This document shows, one piece after another, positions 52,942-61,653 of a DNA stretch of 64,000 bases. Within the stretch, counting starts at the first letter, position 1, and every line of letters begins with the position of its first letter. The position numbers were made by a program, and so were the translations under genes. A model generated the notes under the pieces. The model ran no database searches and was not told where the DNA came from. It was given only the letters and a program-made list of their open reading frames with translations. The stretch comes from JACCVL01 sp963704295 (GTDB taxonomy: Bacteria; Actinomycetota; Actinomycetes; Propionibacteriales; Nocardioidaceae), in contig OY969884.1 in NCBI GenBank assembly GCA_963704295.1, forward strand, positions 992,001 through 1,056,000. The letters run 5' to 3'.

Positions 52942-53529
52942 GTGGAGTGGTGGGCGGTGGCGGCTGCCGCGAACGTCGTCGTGGCCGTCGTTTACCTCGG
53001 CATCGCCGTCCTGATCGCGCGCCCGCTGTTCCGGCTCGGGCAGCTGCGCTCCAACCCGCTGGCGACCGCGACCGCGCTGCTGTTCCTCAGCGGCGCGGTG
53101 CACCACGGCCTGCACCCGCTTGACCTGCTTCTGCCGTCGTTCGGCATGGGCGAGGAGGCCGGCCGGGCCACCCGGGACGCCTTCGGCTGGCCGTTGGCGG
53201 TCTCCGACCTGTTCGCCGCCGTCGTCGGGGGCTTCTACCTGAGCCTGCGACGCAGCTACGGCCGGCTGCTGGAGAGCGGCGAGCTGTACGCCGGCACCGC
53301 GCGCCGGCAGCGCGAGGCACTGGAGATCAACGACACCGTCGTCCAGGGGGTGGTTGCCGCCCAGCTGGCCCGGCGGCTGGGTCGTGACGAGGAGCTCGAC
53401 CGGGTACTGGACGCGACGCTCGTCTCCGCCCGCAGCATGGTCGACCGGTTGCTCACCGAGGTGGAGATGAAGACGCCCGGACAGGGCGAGTTCGTGCGCA
53501 GCGAGGCCAGCCGGCTACGGCAGCCATGA
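52942..53529 (+). CDS. Membrane protein with histidine-kinase-like dimerisation segment
   Basis: A 195-residue protein with four hydrophobic segments (about residues 4-28, 40-65, and 85-110) followed by a cytoplasmic helical tail. The tail carries REALEINDTVVQGVVAAQLA, like the DHp helix of HisKA_3-type kinases, but without an ATP-binding domain and with no phosphorylatable His in the motif. It overlaps the next gene, a receiver protein, by ATGA, which supports a signalling role; it may be a sensor or scaffold rather than a kinase. GTG start. Confidence 0.65.
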   Translation: MEWWAVAAAANVVVAVVYLGIAVLIARPLFRLGQLRSNPLATATALLFLSGAVHHGLHPLDLLLPSFGMGEEAGRATRDAFGWPLAVSDLFAAVVGGFYLSLRRSYGRLLESGELYAGTARRQREALEINDTVVQGVVAAQLARRLGRDEELDRVLDATLVSARSMVDRLLTEVEMKTPGQGEFVRSEASRLRQP

Positions 53530-53954
53530 CGTCGGCCCCGGTCCACCCCATGCAACCGACCGATCCCGGTGACGCCGCCGCGATCCGGCTGGTGGTCGTG
53601 GACGACAGCGACGAGGTCCGCCTGCTCGCCCGACTGGCCCTGGACGGCACCGACGGCCTCGCGGTGGTGGCGGAGGCGGCGGACGGAGTAGCGGGCCTGG
53701 ACGTGGTGGAGCGGACCAGACCGGACGTGGTGGTCCTCGACGTGGCGATGCCGGTGATGGACGGTCTGCAGACGCTGGCCGAGCTGCGCCGCCGGCACCC
53801 GGAGATCCCGGTGGTGATGTTCTCCGGGTTCTCCGAGAGCCACCTCGCCGACCGTGCCTTCTCCCTCGGCGCCGCGGCGTACGTGGAGAAGAGCGGTGAC
53901 CTGGACGCGCTGACCACCGAGATCCGCCGCGCAGCAGGCTCCCGGACGGTCTAG
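53526..53954 (+). CDS. Single-domain response regulator (CheY-like receiver)
   Basis: A 142-residue receiver with no output domain. Seen: the acidic pair VVVDDSDEVRLL, the phospho-acceptor Asp in VVVLDVAMPVMDG, the Ser switch in VVMFSGFSES and the Lys in AYVEKSGD. Coupled by ATGA to the membrane protein before it. It must act by protein contact, as a phosphate relay or as an anti-anti-sigma type partner; the kinase is not obvious. Confidence 0.85.
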   Translation: MTSAPVHPMQPTDPGDAAAIRLVVVDDSDEVRLLARLALDGTDGLAVVAEAADGVAGLDVVERTRPDVVVLDVAMPVMDGLQTLAELRRRHPEIPVVMFSGFSESHLADRAFSLGAAAYVEKSGDLDALTTEIRRAAGSRTV

Positions 53955-54009
53955 CCGGCCGCAATTGATTGGCCGCGAGGCCGGTCCGCTCCCTACCGTG
54001 GCGGATGCC

Positions 54010-55713
54010 ATGAGGACCCTCCCGCACGCCGACCCCGGCGTCCCCGACACCCGCTCGTCCGGCCGTTTGCTGTGGTGGCTCGCCCGGATGCAGTGGCGAA
54101 CGCTCGCCGGCGGGGTCTTCTTCGCGACCGTGTGGATGCTCGCCCAGGCGGTGATGCCGGCGTTGATCGGGCGGGCGATCGACGACGGTGTGGCCGCCGG
54201 GGACGCGTCCGGTCTGGTGCTCTGGGCAGGGGCGCTGCTCGGTGTCGGCGTCGTGCAGGCCGGCAGCGGGGTGATGCGGCACCGGTTCGCCGTCAGCAAC
54301 TGGCTGGGCGCGGCGTACCGGGTCGTGCAGCTCGTCACCCGGCGGAGCGTCGAGGTCGGGGCCGCGGTGCCCCAGCGGATGCCGACCGGGGAGGTGGTCA
54401 GCATCGGCGCGAACGACCTGTCCCACTTCGGCAACTCGATGGACATCATCGGCCGCTTCACCGGCTCGGTCATCGCGTTCGTGGTCGTGGCGGTGATCCT
54501 GCTGCAGACCTCCACCGCGCTCGGCCTGGTCGTGCTGGTCGGCGTTCCCGTCCTGCTGTTCGCCATCGGCCCGATGCTGCGGCCGCTGCAGCGGCGCACC
54601 CTGGCGCACCGGGAGATGACCGGTGAGCTGAACAGCCTGGCCACCGACATCGTCGGCGGCCTCCGGGTGCTGCGCGGGATCGGCGGCGAGGCCACCTTCT
54701 CGGTCCGGTACGCCGCGGAGTCGCAGCGGGTGCGGGACGCCGGCGTCCAGGTCGGCCGGCTGCAGTCGGTCCTGGACGCCCTGCAGGTGCTGCTCCCCGG
54801 CCTGTTCGTCGTGCTCGTGGTCTGGCTCGGCGCCCGGCTCGCGGTGCAGGGGACGATCAGCCCGGGTGAGCTGGTCGCCTTTTACGGCTACGCGGCGTTC
54901 CTGATGGTTCCGCTGCGGACCGCGACCGAGTTCGCGAACAAGCTGATCCGGGGGCACGTGGCGGCCGGGCGGTTCTGTCGGCTGTGGGCCGTGCAGCCCG
55001 CTCTTCGCGACCCGGACGAGCCGGTCGACCTGCCGGCCCGGGGCACGCTCGTCGACCACGAGTCGGGGCTGGTCGTCCCACCGGGCCGGTTGGTCGCGCT
55101 GGCCGCAGACGACCCCGCGGTGGCCGCCGCGGTGGCCGACCGGCTGGGCCGGTACCGCGCCGGCACGGTCACGTACGGGGGCGTCGACCTGGCCGACGTG
55201 GCCATCGACGCAGTGCGCGAGCGGGTGCTGGTCAGCGACTCCGCGGCCGCGGTGTTCTCCGGCCGGCTGCGCGACGTCATCGCCCCGCACCACCGCGCCG
55301 ACGACGGCCGGCTGCAACAGGCGATGCACACCGCGTCGGCCGCCGACGTGCTCGAGGCCGGTGTCTGCGGGTACGACGCGGTCGTGGAGGAGCGCGGTCG
55401 GTCGCTGTCCGGCGGCCAGCGCCAGCGCGTCGTGCTGGCCCGGGCGCTGCTCGCCGAGCCCGAGGTGCTGGTGCTGGTGGAGCCGACGTCCGCCGTGGAC
55501 GCGCACACCGAGGCGCGGGTGGCCGAGCGGATCGGCGCGCACCGCCGTGGCCGCACCACCGTGGTGACCACGACCAGCCCGCTGCTGCTGGACCGGGTCG
55601 ACGAGGTCGCGTTCCTGTCCGGCGGGCGGGTCGCCGCCACCGGGACACACCAGGCGCTGCTGGCCGAGTCCCCGGCGTACCGGGACATGGTGACGCGGGG
55701 GGCGGGGTCGTGA
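54010..55713 (+). CDS. ABC exporter half-transporter with degenerate ATP site (lacks Walker A)
   Basis: A 567-residue half-transporter: six-helix ABC transmembrane domain (about 20-330) and an NBD-like domain (about 345-567). The NBD keeps an intact signature (RSLSGGQRQRVVLARALL) but has AADDPAVAAAVADRLG where the P-loop should be, and Walker B reads VLVLVEPTSAVD with Asp replaced by Val. It overlaps the next gene (GTGA), whose product has the opposite pattern, so the two form a heterodimer with one active site. The ATG at 54010 is preferred to an earlier in-frame ATG at 53965. Substrate unknown. Confidence 0.87.
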   Translation: MRTLPHADPGVPDTRSSGRLLWWLARMQWRTLAGGVFFATVWMLAQAVMPALIGRAIDDGVAAGDASGLVLWAGALLGVGVVQAGSGVMRHRFAVSNWLGAAYRVVQLVTRRSVEVGAAVPQRMPTGEVVSIGANDLSHFGNSMDIIGRFTGSVIAFVVVAVILLQTSTALGLVVLVGVPVLLFAIGPMLRPLQRRTLAHREMTGELNSLATDIVGGLRVLRGIGGEATFSVRYAAESQRVRDAGVQVGRLQSVLDALQVLLPGLFVVLVVWLGARLAVQGTISPGELVAFYGYAAFLMVPLRTATEFANKLIRGHVAAGRFCRLWAVQPALRDPDEPVDLPARGTLVDHESGLVVPPGRLVALAADDPAVAAAVADRLGRYRAGTVTYGGVDLADVAIDAVRERVLVSDSAAAVFSGRLRDVIAPHHRADDGRLQQAMHTASAADVLEAGVCGYDAVVEERGRSLSGGQRQRVVLARALLAEPEVLVLVEPTSAVDAHTEARVAERIGAHRRGRTTVVTTTSPLLLDRVDEVAFLSGGRVAATGTHQALLAESPAYRDMVTRGAGS

Positions 55714-57512
55714 GCACGCTGCTGCCGGTCGCCGACACCACGCAGGTGCGCCGCTACGCGCGCGACCTCGCGAAGCGGCACCCGCGCGACCTGCGCGAGG
55801 TCATCGTGCTGCACGGGCTGGCCGCCGTCGCCGGGCTGGCCGCGCCGTGGCTGATCGGCGACCTCGTGCAAAGCGTCGAGGACGGCACCACGGTCGGCCA
55901 TGTGGACACGATCGTGCTCTGGCTGGCGGGGTTCCTGCTGGCGCAGACCGTCCTCACCCGCGCCGCCCGGTTCGCGTCCTCCCGGCTGGGCGAGAAGGCG
56001 CTCGCCGAGCTGCGCGAGGACTTCGTGCGCAGCACGCTGCGGCTTCCGGTCGGCACCGTCGAGCGGGCCGGCACGGGTGACCTGCTGACCCGCTCGTCCA
56101 GGGACGTCGAGCAGCTGGGCTGGTCGCTGCGCTACGCCGTCCCGGAGACGCTGATCGCCGTCATCACCACCGTGTTCACCGTCGTCGCCTGCCTGCTCGT
56201 CGGCGCGTGGGTGGCCGTTCCGCTGGTGATCGGCGTGCCGGTGCTCTGGGCCGGCACCCGGTGGTACCTGCGGCGGGCCAAGCCGGCCTACCTGGCCGAG
56301 AACGCGACGTACGGCGTGATCAACGCCGAGCTGGCCGAGACCGTCGACGGCGCCCGGACGGTGGAGGCGCTGCGGCTGCAGCAGCGCCGGGTCGAGAGCA
56401 TGGACGCGGCCGTCGCCTCGTCGTATGCGGCCGAGCGACGCACGCTGTTCCTCCGGTCGATGTGGTTCCCGACTGTGGAGATCGGCTACCTGGTGCCCAC
56501 CGTCGCCACGTTGCTGGTGGGCGGCTGGCTGCACACCCGGGGGCAGGCGTCGCTCGGGCAGGTGACGGCGGCCACGCTGTACGTGCAGCAGCTGATCGAC
56601 CCCGTCGACCGGCTGATCTCGTGGCTGGACGAGCTGCAGGTGGCCGGCGCGTCGCTGGCCCGACTCCTCGGCGTGGCGAACGTCCCCGACGACCGCTCCC
56701 CCACCGGTCGGCGGCCCGCGGACGAGCGGATCGAGGCCGACGGCGTCCGCTTCGCCTACGTCGACCGGGACGTGCTGCACGGCGTCGACCTGCGGCTGCG
56801 GGTCGGCGAGCGGCTGGCGGTGGTCGGCCCGTCCGGCGCCGGCAAGTCCACCCTCGGCCGGCTGCTGGCCGGCATCCACCCGCCGCGCACCGGGACGGTC
56901 GCGGTCGGTGGCGTCGGTCTCACCGAGCTGCCGCTGGACGACCTGCGCGGACATGTGGCCCTAGTGACCCAGGAGCACCACGTGTTCGTCGGCACGCTGC
57001 GGGACAACCTGGTGATGGCGCTGGACCTGGACCCGGCCGCGGTCGGGTCGATGGACGGCGCCGGCCGGGACGCGCAGCTGTGGGAGGCGCTGGACGCGGT
57101 CGACGCGCTCGGGTGGGCCGAGGAGCTCCCGAGCGGGCTGGACACCCGGCTCGGCAGCGGTGGCTACCCGCTGACCGCACCACAGTCACAGCAGCTGGCG
57201 TTGGCCCGGCTGGTCCTCGTGGACCCGCACACGCTCGTCCTCGACGAGGCCACCTCGCTGATCGACCCGCGAGCGGCCCGGCACCTGGAGCGCTCGCTCG
57301 CCACCGTGGTGCACGGCCGGACCGTCGTGGCGATCGCGCACCGGCTGTTCTCCGCGCACGACGCGGACCGGGTCGCGGTGATGGAGGACGGGGTGGTCAG
57401 CGAGATCGGCACGCACGACGAGCTGGTCGCCGCCGGGGGCTCGTACGCGGCGCTGTGGGCCTCCTGGCACGGCACCTCCGCCCCGGCGAAGACCCTCACC
57501 CCCCGGCCCTGA
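55710..57512 (+). CDS. ABC exporter half-transporter with intact Walker motifs
   Basis: A 600-residue partner of the preceding gene. Transmembrane domain at about 25-330, NBD at about 345-590 with VVGPSGAGKSTLGRLL (Walker A), LVTQEHHVFVGTLRDNL (Q-loop), LVLDEATSLID (Walker B and catalytic Glu) and AIAHRLFSAHDAD (switch His). Its signature is degraded: LTAPQSQQLALARL replaces LSGGQ. Together with the partner this leaves exactly one complete composite ATP site. GTG start in GTGA overlap. Substrate unknown; lipid or drug export is typical for the class. Confidence 0.9.
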   Translation: MSTLLPVADTTQVRRYARDLAKRHPRDLREVIVLHGLAAVAGLAAPWLIGDLVQSVEDGTTVGHVDTIVLWLAGFLLAQTVLTRAARFASSRLGEKALAELREDFVRSTLRLPVGTVERAGTGDLLTRSSRDVEQLGWSLRYAVPETLIAVITTVFTVVACLLVGAWVAVPLVIGVPVLWAGTRWYLRRAKPAYLAENATYGVINAELAETVDGARTVEALRLQQRRVESMDAAVASSYAAERRTLFLRSMWFPTVEIGYLVPTVATLLVGGWLHTRGQASLGQVTAATLYVQQLIDPVDRLISWLDELQVAGASLARLLGVANVPDDRSPTGRRPADERIEADGVRFAYVDRDVLHGVDLRLRVGERLAVVGPSGAGKSTLGRLLAGIHPPRTGTVAVGGVGLTELPLDDLRGHVALVTQEHHVFVGTLRDNLVMALDLDPAAVGSMDGAGRDAQLWEALDAVDALGWAEELPSGLDTRLGSGGYPLTAPQSQQLALARLVLVDPHTLVLDEATSLIDPRAARHLERSLATVVHGRTVVAIAHRLFSAHDADRVAVMEDGVVSEIGTHDELVAAGGSYAALWASWHGTSAPAKTLTPRP

Positions 57513-57516
57513 TGGC

Positions 57517-59082
57517 TCACGCTGAGAGTGGCGGCGGGGGCGGCAGCGGGGGCGAGACCGCGACGGCGCCGGTCCGCCGCGGGTCGCCGGCGGCGGTCAG
57601 CCCACCGGCCGGCGACCACAGCGCGGCCCCCACCCCGCCGAAGTACATCGAGGAGGCGTGCATGGTCTCGATCGGCAGGTCCAGGCCGGGGGGCAGCACC
57701 AGGTCCTCCTCGTGGTCGATGCGCACCGGCGGGTCCTGCCCGTGCCGCACCCGCACATGCAGCCGCGGATAGCCGATCGCCTCGGCCAGGTCGAGCCCAC
57801 CGTTCACGAACAGGGCGAGCACCTGGGCGAGTGCGGTGATGATCCGGTCGGATCCCGGTGAGCCGATGGCCAGCACGGCGTGGTCGGCGGCCCGGCGGCC
57901 GACCGTGGGGGCCATGTTGGAGTTGAGCCGGGTGCCCGGCTCGAGGCCGTGCACGCCGGCCAGCACCAACTCCTGCTCGCCCAGGCAGTTGTTCATCCAG
58001 ATGCCGGTGCCGGGGACGAGCACGCCTGAGGAGTAGCCGGACGACACCGTGACCGCGCAGGCTCCACCGTCGTCGTCCACCGCGGACACGTTCGCGGTGC
58101 TGGCGGACCCGAGCGTGCGCGCGAGCAGCCGGCCGGCCTCCGCCGTGCGGTCCCGCTCGTCCTGGTGCACACCAAGACCCAGCCCGAGCACGTCGTGCTG
58201 GCTGCGCACCAGGTGCCGCAGCTCGGCGGCGTCCCAGCCGGCCTCGGCCGGCCGGCCGTCGAGCAAAGCGAGGAGCGCGGCCGTCGCCACCCCGCCGACC
58301 GCCGGCGCCGGGTTCGTGGCCAGCCGCCAACCGCCCTGCTCGACCACCAGCGCCGGGCGCTGGACCGCCCGGTAGGCGGCCAGGTCGGCAGCGGTCAGGA
58401 TCCCGTCGTGCGCCTCGAGGTCGGCGGTGATCAGGCGGGCCAGGTCGCCGGTGTAGAACGCATCGACCCCGTCGGACGCGATCAGTTCCAGCGAGTCGGC
58501 CAGGTGCGGCACGCGGATCCGGGTCCCGCGCGGGTACACCGCCCCGGAGTCGTCGTGCAACACGGCGAAACTCTCCGGCTGCCAACCGAAGACGTCCCGG
58601 TGCACGTACTCGAGGTAGTACGACGTCGCCTGGCTGAGTGGGTAGCCGGCCCGCGCCGCCTCCACGGCGGGCGCGAGCACCGCGGCCCACGGCGCCCGGC
58701 CGAACCGCCGGTGCGCCAGGTCGAGCGCCCGCAGCGTGCCCGGCGTGGCGACCGAGCCGTAGCCCACGGTCATCACCGTCCGACCGCCGTACGCGGTCAC
58801 GATCTCGTGGCAGCCGCGACCGAAACGCTCGGCCGGCAGCCCGCGGCCGGGCATCTCCACCCAACCGTCCACGGTGACCGGGGCGCTGCCGTCGGCGGGT
58901 TGGACGGTGACATACCCACCCGAGGCCAGCGAGACCAGGCCGGGTTCGGTGGCCATCGTCACGAGCGACGCGGCCAGTGCGGCGTCCACCGCGTTGCCGC
59001 CCTCGGCTGACAGCCGGATCCCCGCCGCCGCGGCCGTGTCGTTGGGTGCGGCCACCGCCACCCCGGCCAGCCGCGACGTCAT
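57517..59082 (-). CDS. Gamma-glutamyltransferase family protein
   Basis: A 521-residue Ntn hydrolase-type protein. The N-terminal part reads AAPNDTAAAAGIRLSAEGGNAVDAA, and the autoprocessing site is at ASTANVSAVD, making Thr329 the likely nucleophile. The second Thr and following His of the usual TTHFS motif are Ala and Asn, so activity on glutathione is not certain; cephalosporin-acylase-like or other amidase activity is possible. No signal peptide is visible, unlike secreted Ggt. The C-terminus is proline-rich. Convergent with the ABC exporter, four bases away. Confidence 0.85.
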   Translation of the reverse strand: MTSRLAGVAVAAPNDTAAAAGIRLSAEGGNAVDAALAASLVTMATEPGLVSLASGGYVTVQPADGSAPVTVDGWVEMPGRGLPAERFGRGCHEIVTAYGGRTVMTVGYGSVATPGTLRALDLAHRRFGRAPWAAVLAPAVEAARAGYPLSQATSYYLEYVHRDVFGWQPESFAVLHDDSGAVYPRGTRIRVPHLADSLELIASDGVDAFYTGDLARLITADLEAHDGILTAADLAAYRAVQRPALVVEQGGWRLATNPAPAVGGVATAALLALLDGRPAEAGWDAAELRHLVRSQHDVLGLGLGVHQDERDRTAEAGRLLARTLGSASTANVSAVDDDGGACAVTVSSGYSSGVLVPGTGIWMNNCLGEQELVLAGVHGLEPGTRLNSNMAPTVGRRAADHAVLAIGSPGSDRIITALAQVLALFVNGGLDLAEAIGYPRLHVRVRHGQDPPVRIDHEEDLVLPPGLDLPIETMHASSMYFGGVGAALWSPAGGLTAAGDPRRTGAVAVSPPLPPPPPLSA

Positions 59083-59263
59083 GGCGCCACCGTAGTCAGC
59101 GCGGGTCGTGCTGGCCGATCGACCGGAGAACAGCCCGTGAGCGTGGCCGACCGGTCGGGGGAGTCCAGCCGGCCACGCACGGCCGCCGCCGACAACTCGG
59201 TCGACGACTGTCCCATCCTGACCCACCCGGTATGCGGAGGGCGTCATGCGCAACAGGGGTGAC

Positions 59264-59280
59264 GTGAAGACGGCGTGAAG
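59264..59280. promoter_or_regulatory. Direct repeat resembling an OmpR-family site
   Basis: GTGAAG occurs at 59264-59269 and 59275-59280, an 11-base period, 55-71 bases before the response regulator start. Paired direct repeats with one helical turn between them are the usual target layout of OmpR/PhoB-type regulators, so autoregulation is plausible. The surrounding 252-base gap between the divergent genes shows nothing else clear. Confidence 0.35.
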
Positions 59281-59334
59281 GCAATCCGGACAGGGCGACC
59301 ACCGCGCGGACGGCCAGCACGTAGGTTGAGCCGC

Positions 59335-60033
59335 ATGCCGCGCTTGCTGGTCGTGGACGACGAACCGCAGATCGTCTCCGCAGTGGTCCGCGGCCTGTCC
59401 GGCGAGGGCCACCAGCTCACCGACGCGCGCACCGGGGCCGACGGGCTGGCGCAGGCCGCCTCCTGGCTGCCGGACCTGGTGGTGCTGGACCTCGGCCTGC
59501 CCGACCTGGACGGCGTCGACGTGGTCCGGAGGCTCCGCTCGTGGAGCGACGTCCCCGTGCTGATCCTGTCCGCCGCGGGCGCCGAGAGCCGCAAGGTCTC
59601 GGCGCTCGATGCGGGCGCCGACGACTACCTCGAGAAGCCGTTCGGGCTGGCCGAGCTCCGCGCCCGGGTCCGCGCTCTGCTCCGCCGCACAGTTCCGGCA
59701 CCACGGGTGCCCGCCGTGACCATCGGCGAGCTGTGCATCGACCCGGTCAGCCGCACGGTGACCAGATCGGGCGAAGAGGTCCGGCTCACGCCCAAGGAAT
59801 GGCGACTTCTCGAGGTGCTGGCCGCGAACCCCGGGAAGCTGCTCACCCATGCGTGGCTGATCCAGGAGGTCTGGGGCCACCAGCACGGTGACGAGACCCG
59901 CCAGACGCTGCGCACGCACCTGCGATCGCTGCGCGCCAAGCTCGGCGACGACGCGGAGGCACCGCACCTGATCCGCACGGAGACCGGCGCCGGCTACCGC
60001 TGGCTCGTCCCGGTTGCGGAGGACGCGTCATGA
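59335..60033 (+). CDS. OmpR-family response regulator (KdpE-like)
   Basis: A 232-residue transcriptional regulator: receiver (1-118) with LLVVDDEPQIVSAV, phospho-acceptor in VVLDLGLPDLDG, and LEKPFGLAEL; winged-helix effector (about 135-230) with RLTPKEWRLLEVLAANPGK and LRTHLRSLRAKLGDD, the KdpE-type spacing. It overlaps the kinase gene by ATGA. KdpE similarity is a family-level call; no kdp genes are in the window. Confidence 0.9.
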   Translation: MPRLLVVDDEPQIVSAVVRGLSGEGHQLTDARTGADGLAQAASWLPDLVVLDLGLPDLDGVDVVRRLRSWSDVPVLILSAAGAESRKVSALDAGADDYLEKPFGLAELRARVRALLRRTVPAPRVPAVTIGELCIDPVSRTVTRSGEEVRLTPKEWRLLEVLAANPGKLLTHAWLIQEVWGHQHGDETRQTLRTHLRSLRAKLGDDAEAPHLIRTETGAGYRWLVPVAEDAS

Positions 60034-61187
60034 CCGACACCCGGGTGGACGAGGCGCTCGCACTCGAGTTGCGCCAGCACCGCGCGATCGTGGACGGCGC
60101 CCCGGCGAACATCTACGTCAAGGATCTCGACGGGCGCTACCTGTTCGTCAACTCGCCGCTGGTGGCGCAGACCGGCATCCCCGCCGAGGGATACCTCGGC
60201 CACACCGACGAGGAGGTCTTCCACGGGCGGTTCACCGAGGACTGGCGCAGCAACGACCAGCAGGCACTCGAGGGCCGGCTGGAGAAGATCGAGGTGATCG
60301 GCGACCCGATCCGATGTGTCTACCGGTCGCTGAAGTTCCCGCTGCGAGATGCCGACGGCCGCCCGTACGCGCTGTGCGGGATCTCGATCGACATCACCGA
60401 GGAGTACCGCGCGGACCGGGCCCGGCGGGTGGCGGAGCGCCGGGTCAGCCAGCTGGAGGCGATCGACAGCCTGGGCCGGTTCGCCACCGGGATGGCCCAC
60501 GACCTCAAGAACACCCTCGGCGCCGTACGCGCCCTGGTCGAGCTGGCGATCGAGGACGCGGACCGGCTGCCGGAGGACTCGAGCGTGAAACTGGGCGAGG
60601 TGCTCGGCGAGGCGCGGGACGCCGTGGTGCGGGCCACCAACCAGATCGCGCGGATGATGGCTGCCAGCCAGCCGCAGCAGCAGGCCGCCGAGCCTTGTGC
60701 GGTCGGCGCGCTGCTGGACCGGCTGCGGCCGCTGCTGCAACAGATCGTGCCCGCCGACCTGCTCGTGATGGAGGTCCCGGGCGACCTCCACCCGGTGCTG
60801 GCCGACCCCGGCGACCTCGAACGCATCCTGGTCAACTTGGTGACCAACGCCGCCGAGGCCGGCCCGCAGCAGCCGGTCCTGCTGTCCGCCACCCCCGTCG
60901 TGCTGGAGGAACGGATCGACACCGACACCCCGCCGTACGGGCTCGACCTGGACGCCGGGACGTACGTGCGCCTCGACGTCACCGACCGCGGCGTGGGCAT
61001 GCCGCCGGACGTGCTCGCCCGCGCTGTGCAGCCGCTGTTCACCACCAAGCCCGGTGGGACGGGCGTGGGGCTGTGGTCCGCGCACGCGCTGGCCCTGCGC
61101 AACGCCGGTACGCTCACGCTGCGCTCGGCGCCGGGTGCCGGCACCACGGCCAGCGCCTGGATCCCGGCGGCGCTGGAGCACGGCTGA
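60030..61187 (+). CDS. PAS-domain sensor histidine kinase
   Basis: A 385-residue, apparently soluble kinase. A PAS domain at about 18-132 (NIYVKDLDGRYLFVNSPLV) senses an unknown signal. The DHp motif is GRFATGMAHDLKNTLGAV (His near residue 159), followed by the HATPase boxes NLVTNAAEAG (N), TDRGVGMPPDV (G1) and GGTGVGLWSAHAL (G2). The DLKN motif and PAS layout are closer to NtrB-like kinases than to KdpD. Cotranscribed with the response regulator before it. Confidence 0.9.
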   Translation: MTDTRVDEALALELRQHRAIVDGAPANIYVKDLDGRYLFVNSPLVAQTGIPAEGYLGHTDEEVFHGRFTEDWRSNDQQALEGRLEKIEVIGDPIRCVYRSLKFPLRDADGRPYALCGISIDITEEYRADRARRVAERRVSQLEAIDSLGRFATGMAHDLKNTLGAVRALVELAIEDADRLPEDSSVKLGEVLGEARDAVVRATNQIARMMAASQPQQQAAEPCAVGALLDRLRPLLQQIVPADLLVMEVPGDLHPVLADPGDLERILVNLVTNAAEAGPQQPVLLSATPVVLEERIDTDTPPYGLDLDAGTYVRLDVTDRGVGMPPDVLARAVQPLFTTKPGGTGVGLWSAHALALRNAGTLTLRSAPGAGTTASAWIPAALEHG

Positions 61188-61197
61188 TCCGCAGGCG

Positions 61198-61653
61198 TCA
61201 GGCACCGGCCGCGGTGAGGCGGGTGACCGCCCGATCGGCCGCCTGTCGCACCCGGGGCACCGCGTCGGCCCGCAACGCCGCGACCGGGCCGAGCAGATCA
61301 CCGACGAGGTGCCGGGCGACGACCTTGGCGGCCATCTCGCGCACCCGCCATGAGGGATCCTCGAGCGCGGTCGCGACGGCGGTCACAGCGGCGTCCTCCC
61401 ACACCCACAACAGGCCGCGCAGGGCCCACACCCTCGTCCAGTACGCCTGGTCCGCCGGCAGCCCACGCCGTAGCAGTGCGTCCGCGTGCGGTCCGCCGAG
61501 CACCCCGAGCAGCTGCACGTCTGCGACGGGGTCACCGTGGCGGAGCAGCCGCACACAGGCGTCGACGAATGCGGGCTGCCCGGCCCGAGCGGCCGCGGAT
61601 CGGATCCGCTGCCGCGGCGTACCGCCCGGCGGGCCGCCCACTCCCGGTGTCAC
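61198..61653 (-). CDS. HEAT-repeat-like protein, function unknown
   Basis: A 151-residue alpha-helical protein made of about four HEAT-like repeats, for example GDPVADVQLLGVLGGPHA, DPSWRVREMAAKVVARHL and ADAVPRVRQAADRAVTRL. Such repeats form protein-binding solenoids. It overlaps the next gene's stop by ATGA. Convergent with the kinase gene. No activity can be assigned. Confidence 0.65.
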   Translation of the reverse strand: MTPGVGGPPGGTPRQRIRSAAARAGQPAFVDACVRLLRHGDPVADVQLLGVLGGPHADALLRRGLPADQAYWTRVWALRGLLWVWEDAAVTAVATALEDPSWRVREMAAKVVARHLVGDLLGPVAALRADAVPRVRQAADRAVTRLTAAGA

